Positions 22,750 to 27,809 of a stretch of DNA of 27,809 nucleotides are shown piece by piece. The DNA lies in NCBI GenBank assembly GCA_023436525.1, contig JAEZIW010000157.1, positions 1 through 27,809 of the forward strand, read 5' to 3'. The translations under genes and the position numbers were made by a program. Source of the DNA: Bacillota bacterium. GTDB lineage: Bacteria; Bacillota; Clostridia; Christensenellales; SZUA-584. The first letter of the stretch is position 1; the number at the start of each line of letters is the position of its first letter. A model generated the notes under the pieces. The model was not told the DNA's origin. It was given only the letters and a program-made list of their open reading frames with translations, and did no database searches.

Positions 22750-24222
22750 TTACGCAGCAGGCTGCGTAACATACGCGGCGATATAGTTCTCAAAGCCATA
22801 GGCTTTAATCAGCGCCGCAATCGTGTCCGGCGAGGCCACGCCATCTGCACTCAGTCCATTCGTTTCCTGAAACAGCTTAATCGCATTGCGCGTTTTCTTA
22901 TCGAAGTAGCTGTTCTCATTCACGCGGAAACCGATGGCATTCAGCATTTGCTGAATGCGCAGCACGCGCTCCGACGGTGTACAGCCGTACTGGGCATACT
23001 TGTAGTTTCGTTCATACAGCTTCGGCGGAATGCCGTCGCCGTTGTAACGGCCCTTGTACGGATAAAGGTAGAAACAGTGTCCTTTTATCGCGGTATAATA
23101 ATCGTTTCTCCCCCAGTCTTTCCCCTCCCTTGAATGTGATTTGAAGAAATACACATTCTGCGGCAGGACCCAATACTCATCCTCCAGCACAACTCTGGCA
23201 GCCCGTTTTGCAGCGGGAGTCGGGCGTGTGTGCCTTGAATAAGCAAATTGGCCTGTTTTCACGACTCTAGCGATCGTGTTGCCGAACTCCTCGGTGTTGA
23301 GCACCCGGTTCATCACCACGTTACCGACGGCGACCATTCCTTCAAAGGTCTCGCCGCGCGCCTCACTTGTGATGATCTGTGCGAGCAGATAAAGCTCGTC
23401 GTCCGTGTACTCATAGGAGTTGGTGGAATAGCCTGTCTGTTCATAATCGCTGTCCGTAACGTCCACATAGAACGCAACCAGTTCATCCACGGCTATCGGC
23501 GTCGGTACCGCTTCCTGAGTCGGCGTCGGTACCGCTTCCTGAGTCGGCGTCGGCTCGGGTGTGGCTCCGGCTTCATCAATAATCGTGACCGCCGCATCCG
23601 TGCTGTCATCAATCAGCATGGAGGTGACGGTGGGCACATCGGGCAGCCTTACTTTTTTCTCCTCTACAATCAGCAGAGACGGGTTGATACCCAGTTGTTC
23701 AATTCGCGGATTGTGTCTGACGACCACAGCCGGTTCCGCAATTTTTTCGGTTGCCGCATGGCTGCCTTCCGGCAACACGAACACGAGCAACGCAGCTGCA
23801 ATCACAAGACCGGTAAGCGTGTACGCGATCAGCAGCTTGATTCGATGGCTTCTTCGCCTCGCAAGGTTTGTTTCGGAAATGTTTCTGAAACTCAGCAGAT
23901 TATAAAACCTTTTCGAAAGCGTCAACCGATGGCTGTGGCCTTTGCCTTGAAAACGGTGTCCGTTTTCAGCAACGATTTGTGCGACCTCATCGGCGGTCAA
24001 TTTCTTTTTCCCGAGAATCGCCGGGGTCTCCTCCAGATACATGATATCCGGTTCATCCGTTTGGGGCAGCTTCGAAACCGATGCTGTTCGGCCGGTTTTC
24101 GCCGGCCTGGCCTTTTCGCCTTTGAGGCAAAAAAGCTTCCCGTGAGCACGAATGCCCGTATTAAATTTCATCTGTTCTATCAATCTCCCTGTTAAACTAA
24201 ACAATTTTCCCGCATGTGCCAT
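22750..24222 (-). CDS. SleB-type cell wall hydrolase with peptidoglycan-binding domain (paralogue 1)
   Basis: From the ATG at 24222 (AAGGGG nine bases upstream) this is a 490-residue protein. A cytoplasmic N-terminal region of about 127 residues includes a basic RRRSHRIK before a membrane helix (about 128-151). Then come a Thr-Pro-Gln linker with an eight-residue repeat (TQEAVPTP), a SleB/Hydrolase_2 domain (about 281-406; SEARGE with probable catalytic Glu E287, then AVGNVVMNRVLN), and a C-terminal PG_binding_1 domain (LRIQQMLNAIGF to ADGVASPDTIAALI). Such enzymes are lytic transglycosylases cleaving peptidoglycan, in SleB itself at cortex muramic lactam. The long cytoplasmic part is unusual. 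A promoter with a WalR-like box overlaps this start; if it is the real one, translation would begin downstream, for example at ATG 24171. Confidence 0.88.
   Translation of the reverse strand: MAHAGKLFSLTGRLIEQMKFNTGIRAHGKLFCLKGEKARPAKTGRTASVSKLPQTDEPDIMYLEETPAILGKKKLTADEVAQIVAENGHRFQGKGHSHRLTLSKRFYNLLSFRNISETNLARRRSHRIKLLIAYTLTGLVIAAALLVFVLPEGSHAATEKIAEPAVVVRHNPRIEQLGINPSLLIVEEKKVRLPDVPTVTSMLIDDSTDAAVTIIDEAGATPEPTPTQEAVPTPTQEAVPTPIAVDELVAFYVDVTDSDYEQTGYSTNSYEYTDDELYLLAQIITSEARGETFEGMVAVGNVVMNRVLNTEEFGNTIARVVKTGQFAYSRHTRPTPAAKRAARVVLEDEYWVLPQNVYFFKSHSREGKDWGRNDYYTAIKGHCFYLYPYKGRYNGDGIPPKLYERNYKYAQYGCTPSERVLRIQQMLNAIGFRVNENSYFDKKTRNAIKLFQETNGLSADGVASPDTIAALIKAYGFENYIAAYVTQPAA
23497..23553 (-). 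repeat. In-frame 24-bp tandem repeat in the linker of hydrolase 1
   Basis: The 24-base unit CGGCGTCGGTACCGCTTCCTGAGT (shown split: CGGCGTCGGTAC, CGCTTCCTGAGT) occurs at 23497-23520 and 23521-23544 without a mismatch, with a third partial copy to 23553. It encodes the repeated TQEAVPTP of the extracytoplasmic linker. Perfect identity suggests recent slippage or homogenisation. Confidence 0.85.
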
Positions 24223-24273
24223 AATAACTGACCCCTTTTTGTTTGTCAATAAAGATTGTAATACTTTCGTAAT
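24221..24273 (-). promoter_or_regulatory. Promoter of wall hydrolase 1 with WalR-like box
   Basis: On the minus strand TTGACA (24249-24244), 17 bases and TATTAT (24226-24221). Seven bases upstream of the -35, the plus strand reads TGTAAT-ACTTT-CGTAAT (24257-24273), one mismatch from the WalR direct repeat TGTWAH-N5-TGTWAH. The same arrangement precedes hydrolase 2. The -10 overlaps the annotated ATG, which leaves the true translation start open. Confidence 0.55.
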
Positions 24274-24294
24274 ATATTTATGCGTATTTCTCAA

Positions 24295-24797
24295 ATTTGA
24301 TACAATTTGTTCACATTTACATGGTTTTTATATGTAGTATTTCCCTCTTATATCCTTTTATGGTATTCGTTACTCCCCCGCTTAAGCGCCGCAAAAGCTT
24401 TTTCTGGCTGCCCTTTTAATGCCGACAGGCGTCTGATGAGGTGCGCAAAATTATCTGCCCCATCCGCATCAACTTCAAGAAGAAGGCTTTCAGTCAAAAT
24501 AAAAAAGAAGCTCAGCCGAGCTTCTCCTGTGTGTTAAAAAGTACTCATGTCATTATTGTAGAATAGTCGCTGATATCAGTCATCCTCAGGAGCAAGCGAC
24601 GACGGCGCAGCGGACCAGTCTCATTCTTACGCAATCGCTTCGCTGCACCCGTTCACGCCCAGAGCGGAATGAATAACCACTACCGTATAGTCACTATCGC
24701 CTCTCTCCTCAGCATGACATATGAGAGGTATAGACAGTCTGAAAAGCTCAGGAGAGCTTCTCTTTAATGCATCACGCTCTAACGTGCCATGGGCGGC
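24295..24797. other. Gene-free spacer between wall hydrolases 1 and 2
   Basis: I find no convincing gene here. It holds a minus-strand terminator (24501-24524), a second hairpin AAGCTC-AGGA-GAGCTT (24744-24759), and stretches such as TGATGAGGTGCGC and AACTTCAAGAAGAAGGC, which look like worn copies of the dispersed repeats seen near 16700-17020. Confidence 0.5.
24501..24524 (-). terminator. Minus-strand terminator downstream of wall hydrolase 2
   Basis: GAAGCTC-GGCT-GAGCTTC (24524-24507 on the minus strand) runs into six Ts (24506-24501). It is about 270 bases past the hydrolase 2 stop codon, so the transcript would have a long 3' tail. Confidence 0.75.
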
Positions 24798-26066
24798 TCA
24801 GCCGCCGTAATACGTTGCGCAGTATTTATCAAACCCAAACGCGTTAATCAGTGCCTTTACGGTGTCTGTACCGGCCACACCGTCAGCCCCAAGCCCTTGA
24901 GACGCCTGGAACTGCTTTAGCGCGTCCGCGGTGCCTTTACCGAACACACCGTCTGCCGAACCACCGTATCCAAGGGCGTTCAGCATATACTGAATGCGTT
25001 TCACACGTTCCTGTACCTTACAGCCGTATTGTGCGAATTTGTACGTCCTGTCAAACAGCTTCGGGGGGATCAAGCCATTGGTATTGCGGCGGCCGCCATT
25101 GTCAATATAGAAGCAATTCCCGCCTATCTTTTTGTAAAAAATGTGGCTCCCCCAGTTTGATTCATCTTTGCCGGCTTTAAAGTTGTAAGAATTCTGAGGC
25201 ACCACCCAATACTCGCTGTCCAGCACGGCGCTCGCTGCATTCATCGATGCTTGTGACCACGATCCTTCCGAATAGGGAAAAGCGCTGGATTTGACAACCT
25301 GCTCAATAGACTTACCCGTATTCAGCACCCGGTTCAGTACCACATTTCCCACGGCAACCATACCGTCTGTTGGTTGTCCCCGTGCTTCAATCTCGATGAT
25401 GCGGGCAAGAATTTTAATTTCGTTCTCCGTATACGCATACGAGTTGCTTGAATAGCCCATGTCGTTGTAATAGGCATCTGCCTGCACAACAAAAGCGGCA
25501 GCCGCTTCATCGATATTGCCCGGCCTTGCCCCCATATCACCCGCTACCTCCTGCGGCGGCGGCGGTGGTGCAGGCTGCGGTGTGCTTACCGGCTTTGGCG
25601 TTTTAGATGGCTTCGGCGTTGCAGCAGGCTTCGGCGTTGCAGCAGGCTTTTCTGTCGGCTTCGGAGTCGGCTTCGGTTTTTTCGACGGCTTTGGCGTCGG
25701 CTCCGGCGTTTCCATGATGTCCGGCGCAGTCGTCGCAATCGGCGTTATATCCGGCGCGGTCGTCGCAATCGGCAGCTCAGGAATCAAGGCGATTTGAGCT
25801 GGTGTCTCAGATGGCCCTTCGGGCTTCGGCGCGGCATTTCCGCCGCCTGTGAGCACAAGCGTCATCATAACGGCCACCAATACAAAACCGCCGCTCGCAT
25901 ACATCACGATTCTGCGTACACGCCCGGCTTGTCCCTTTTTATGAAAGGCTGCTTTTAACTGACGGCATAATAAAATCATCTTCGCGAAAAGGCGTAATAC
26001 CGGCCCGTTTTTTAAGCTGCGACTTTTGTAAGATCGCCCGGGAAAAGATTTGACGGTTTTTTTCAT
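24798..26066 (-). CDS. SleB-type cell wall hydrolase with peptidoglycan-binding domain (paralogue 2)
   Basis: From the ATG at 26066 (AAGGAG six bases upstream) this is 422 residues. An upstream in-frame ATG at 26096 lies at the predicted transcript start and lacks a ribosome site. A basic N-terminus leads to a membrane helix (about 54-74), then a linker with a repeated IATTAPDI and a long Lys-Pro-Thr tract ending in five prolines. The SleB/Hydrolase_2 domain follows (about 218-345; EARGQ with probable catalytic E227, AVGNVVLNRVLN, GLIPPKLFDRTYKFAQYGC), then PG_binding_1 (RIQYMLNALGYGG to TDTVKALINAFGF). The second Glu of the EARGE motif is Gln. The highly cationic linker could thread through or bind the anionic wall. 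It belongs to a three-paralogue cluster and shares a promoter element with paralogue 1. Confidence 0.92.
   Translation of the reverse strand: MKKTVKSFPGRSYKSRSLKNGPVLRLFAKMILLCRQLKAAFHKKGQAGRVRRIVMYASGGFVLVAVMMTLVLTGGGNAAPKPEGPSETPAQIALIPELPIATTAPDITPIATTAPDIMETPEPTPKPSKKPKPTPKPTEKPAATPKPAATPKPSKTPKPVSTPQPAPPPPPQEVAGDMGARPGNIDEAAAAFVVQADAYYNDMGYSSNSYAYTENEIKILARIIEIEARGQPTDGMVAVGNVVLNRVLNTGKSIEQVVKSSAFPYSEGSWSQASMNAASAVLDSEYWVVPQNSYNFKAGKDESNWGSHIFYKKIGGNCFYIDNGGRRNTNGLIPPKLFDRTYKFAQYGCKVQERVKRIQYMLNALGYGGSADGVFGKGTADALKQFQASQGLGADGVAGTDTVKALINAFGFDKYCATYYGG
25585..25780 (-). repeat. Tandem repeats in the linker of hydrolase 2
   Basis: Two adjacent 18-base copies of GGCTTCGGCGTTGCAGCA near 25609-25645 encode Pro-Ala-Ala-Thr-Pro-Lys. 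Two roughly 27-base copies near 25720-25775 (TCCGGCGC-GTCGTCGCAATCGGC) encode IATTAPDI. The whole linker is built from Pro-Thr-Lys units. Confidence 0.7.
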
Positions 26067-26101
26067 GCAAGGCTCCTTCATTTTTCTTTTCCGCATGAAT
26101 C

Positions 26102-26154
26102 ATTATATCGCGAAACATAATGGTTTGTAAATGTATTTGTAATACATCCGTAAT
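26102..26154 (-). promoter_or_regulatory. Promoter of wall hydrolase 2 with WalR-like box
   Basis: On the minus strand TTTACA (26131-26126), 18 bases and TATAAT (26107-26102). Six bases beyond the -35, the plus strand reads TGTAAT-ACATC-CGTAAT (26138-26154), one mismatch from the WalR repeat. A further half site TGTAAA coincides with the -35 itself. The predicted start point (about 26095) supports translation from 26066. Confidence 0.65.
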
Positions 26155-26204
26155 ATTTGTCGACGAATTTGATTTTTTAATTGTTGTTGCCGGTGCTAAA
26201 ATGC

Positions 26205-26561
26205 TTAAAGAACGCTGTGCCCCTGTGCCTGAAGCGCTTGAATCGACCGGCTTAAATTTTCTTCTTTCACAAGCACATAATCCGTTTCATAGGTGGATAC
26301 CGCAAAAAGGCTGACAGCCTCACTGGCCAGCACCGTGGCAACATGGGCCAGAATGCCCACCAACGAAAAATCAAGCGGCCCTTTGATGCGCAGCGCGCAC
26401 CAGCCTGTTTCGGCTTTGCACCCCTGCGGCACACTGTCTTCCTCGCACACGAGTGATATTTCACCGCCGCTGATTGTCAGCGAGACGAACTCACCCTGCG
26501 GCAGCATCGGTTCATCGAGCAGACACACGGCAAAGCGTTTTTTAAGCAGTTCAAATTCCAT
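26205..26561 (-). CDS. ACT domain protein
   Basis: The ATG at 26561, with AGGAGG seven bases upstream, gives a 118-residue protein (MEFELLKKRFAVCLLDEP...). Longer in-frame extensions run through repeat DNA and are not credible. The second half (GWCALRIKGPLDFSLVGILAHVATVLASEAVSLFAVSTYETDYVLVKEENL, here in parts: GWCALRIKG, LVGILAHVATVLA, FAVSTYETDYVLV) is a typical ACT_7-like domain, as in small amino-acid-sensing proteins. ACT domains bind amino acids and signal allosterically; no enzyme domain is fused, so partner and ligand are unknown. It lies between wall hydrolases 2 and 3 on the same strand but probably forms its own unit. Confidence 0.87.
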   Translation of the reverse strand: MEFELLKKRFAVCLLDEPMLPQGEFVSLTISGGEISLVCEEDSVPQGCKAETGWCALRIKGPLDFSLVGILAHVATVLASEAVSLFAVSTYETDYVLVKEENLSRSIQALQAQGHSVL

Positions 26562-26577
26562 AACGATTCCTCCTTTG

Positions 26578-26625
26578 AAGGCTTCCCCTTGGAGGGAAGG
26601 CTGTCGCCTAAAGGCGGCTTGATGG
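26578..26625. repeat. Dispersed palindromic repeat upstream of the ACT gene
   Basis: CTTCCC-N6-GGGAAG (26582-26599) followed directly by TCGCC-TAAA-GGCGG (26604-26617) form two adjacent hairpins. They do not look like a terminator for any neighbour and resemble the REP-like intergenic repeats seen elsewhere in the window. Confidence 0.45.
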
Positions 26626-26733
26626 CCATGTAAAGCTACTGTCTTTGTCATCGTCCGCTGCTTAGCAGACTGAAATCCCAATAGATCACAATTCTGCGAC
26701 AAATATCATTCGGCATATATCTATATGTGTGGG

Positions 26734-26749
26734 GCCGCCTGCACAGGCG
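26734..26749. repeat. Compact GC-rich inverted repeat
   Basis: CGCCTG-CA-CAGGCG (26736-26749) sits between the ACT gene and hydrolase 3. No T-run follows; it may belong to the same dispersed repeat as the hairpin at 26777. Confidence 0.45.
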
Positions 26750-26765
26750 AACCTTATACACGACC

Positions 26766-26795
26766 TCACAAAAACAGGGGCAACAGCGTTGCCCC
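26766..26795 (-). terminator. Terminator of wall hydrolase 3
   Basis: On the minus strand GGGGCAAC-GCT-GTTGCCCC (26795-26777) forms an eight-pair stem followed by TGTTTTTGTG, about 30 bases after the hydrolase 3 stop codon. Confidence 0.7.
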
Positions 26796-26824
26796 CGCAT
26801 GATAACACATTAGTCGCTATGTTT

Positions 26825-27809
26825 TTAATCTTCGGCCATAAATTGAGCGTAATAATTGGTGATCCCGTACTCGTCAATCAGCTTCTTAACCGTTGAAGGC
26901 CCCGCAATACCATCCGCTTTCATTCCGTGCCTCTCCTGAAACGCCTTCAGCGCATCAACAGAGTCTTTACCGAAATAGCTGTCTGCCTTCACGTCGTACC
27001 CGAGCTTGTTGAGCATGTATTGTATGCGGTAAACGCGTTTTTCCGGCATGCAGCCGTACTGCGCGTATTTGTACACGCGCTCGAAAAGCCTCGGTGGCGG
27101 TTCGCCGCCGCGATGCCGTCCGCCGTAATTATGCGAATAAAAGCAGTGCCCGCCGATCTTGGTATAAAACTTATGGCTGCTCCAGTCGACGCCGGATGCC
27201 GCACCCGAACGGAAGTAATAAACATCCTGTGCAATCACCCAAACTTCGTCCTGCAGCACATACCGCGCAGCCGATTTTGCAGCAGACGTCGGCTTCACAC
27301 CGGAATTGTACGCAAACTGGCCGGGCGCAGTGATCACACCCGCTATGGTGTTCGGAAACTTATAACGGTTCAACACGCGGTTCATCACCACATTGCCCAC
27401 GGCGATCATGCCCGTACGAGATTCGCCGCGCGCCTCGCTCGTAATGATCTGCGCGAGCATATACACATCGTCTTCGGTGTAGTTATAATGGTTAGACGAA
27501 TATTTGTAATCGTTGTAATATTTATTCGCTTTAACAATAAAGTCGTCCACACAGCTCTCAATCGTAATTGGCGGTGGTGTCGGGTCGGGGTTGGTCGTGG
27601 GTATGGGTGTCGACGCTTCCGTCGGCTCAACGGTGGGTGATTGTGTGGGTGCAAGGCTTTCTATGGGCTCGCCCGCTTCTCCCATCACTTCAAAACCGCT
27701 GTCTGCCGTTGCCGTCGGAGATGCCTGAACAGTGGGTGCTGCCGTCGCCCCGTTTCTGGTCGCTATATCGTCGGCTGCCGCAACCTGTATGCCGATGCTT
27801 GCGTCTGCG
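26825..27809 (-). CDS. SleB-type cell wall hydrolase with peptidoglycan-binding domain (paralogue 3), N-terminus outside the window
   Basis: The minus-strand frame is open to the last base, so the 5' end is missing. An internal GTG at 27688 is not a believable start, because the upstream residues (ADASIGIQVAAADD, then TAAPTVQASPTATADSG) continue the same Ala-Thr-Pro linker style. What is visible is about 327 residues: linker with TPEP-type repeats, SleB/Hydrolase_2 domain (DDVYMLAQIITSEARGES with the catalytic-type Glu, AVGNVVMNRVLN, RLFERVYKYAQYGC) and C-terminal PG_binding_1 (RIQYMLNKLGYDV to PSTVKKLIDEYG). It is closer to paralogue 1 (SEARGE, GQFAY) than to paralogue 2. Membrane anchoring as in the other two is expected but unseen. 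A terminator follows. Confidence 0.93.
   Translation of the reverse strand, partial: ADASIGIQVAAADDIATRNGATAAPTVQASPTATADSGFEVMGEAGEPIESLAPTQSPTVEPTEASTPIPTTNPDPTPPPITIESCVDDFIVKANKYYNDYKYSSNHYNYTEDDVYMLAQIITSEARGESRTGMIAVGNVVMNRVLNRYKFPNTIAGVITAPGQFAYNSGVKPTSAAKSAARYVLQDEVWVIAQDVYYFRSGAASGVDWSSHKFYTKIGGHCFYSHNYGGRHRGGEPPPRLFERVYKYAQYGCMPEKRVYRIQYMLNKLGYDVKADSYFGKDSVDALKAFQERHGMKADGIAGPSTVKKLIDEYGITNYYAQFMAED

Noticed and set aside
23497..23553. Short tandem repeats considered as a CRISPR array
   Set aside because: Units are adjacent with no spacers and lie in frame inside a coding linker.
24307..24537. A 76-codon plus-strand frame between hydrolases 1 and 2
   Set aside because: It has no clear ribosome site, crosses repeat fragments and a minus-strand terminator, and is probably non-coding.
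26562..26702. N-terminal extension of the ACT protein by 47 residues
   Set aside because: The extension covers repeat DNA and lacks a ribosome site, whereas AGGAGG lies directly before the ATG at 26561.

Overview
The window looks like chromosomal DNA of a low-to-mid-GC Clostridia-type Firmicute. The reasons are strong AGGAGG-type ribosome binding sites, frequent TTG starts, HPr kinase, PASTA and SleB-type wall proteins, tandem hemerythrins of the anaerobe type, Thr-Pro-rich extracytoplasmic linkers, and intrinsic terminators after many genes. I see no phage genes, transposase gene or CRISPR array. Assignment below class level is not possible from sequence reading alone.

Layout, left to right. 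(1) 1-3340, small metabolic and stress genes: a cut VOC protein; a PadR regulator with DUF2812 partner behind a promoter with palindromic operators; a flavin reductase; an ArsC/Spx-like protein; and two tandem bacteriohemerythrins sharing a symmetric promoter/operator with arsC. (2) 3532-7970, minus strand: a membrane-anchored sugar-binding-type protein follows a beta-CASP RNase-type hydrolase, preceded by about 640 bp without a gene. That stretch has a near-consensus minus-strand promoter, a riboswitch-like RNA with its own terminator, and a second element with inverted ends. Upstream lie a chorismate-mutase-like protein and a zinc-site ArsR regulator. (3) 8123-8506, a tautomerase. (4) 8639-13151, the most interesting unit: a tight three-gene operon of ABC ATPase, ABC permease with a roughly 365-residue coiled-coil ectodomain, and a kinase-less membrane protein with seven PASTA-like repeats. 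(5) 13440-16614: an acyltransferase-3 gene with an apparent 3' frameshift, tRNA-Arg(ACG), a cupin, PpnP and a DUF4256 protein. (6) 16615-17131, a repeat-rich spacer. (7) 17132-18550, a D-Ala-D-Ala carboxypeptidase, divergent from (8) 18774-22632, an operon of HAD phosphatase, HPr kinase, ROK glucokinase and a membrane-anchored solute-binding-like protein. (9) 22750-27809: three paralogous SleB-type cell wall hydrolases with C-terminal peptidoglycan-binding domains, all on the minus strand, with an ACT-domain protein between the second and third. The third runs off the window.

How parts may work together: much of the second half concerns the cell envelope (PASTA/ABC operon, acyltransferase, carboxypeptidase, three wall hydrolases). 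Both hydrolase promoters inside the window carry a direct repeat resembling the WalR box (TGTAAT-N5-CGTAAT) at nearly the same distance from the -35 element. This suggests common control by a WalRK-like wall-homeostasis system. HprK with glucokinase forms a sugar-sensing cassette. The PASTA/ABC operon and the leader RNAs before the beta-CASP gene are the best candidates for something undescribed.
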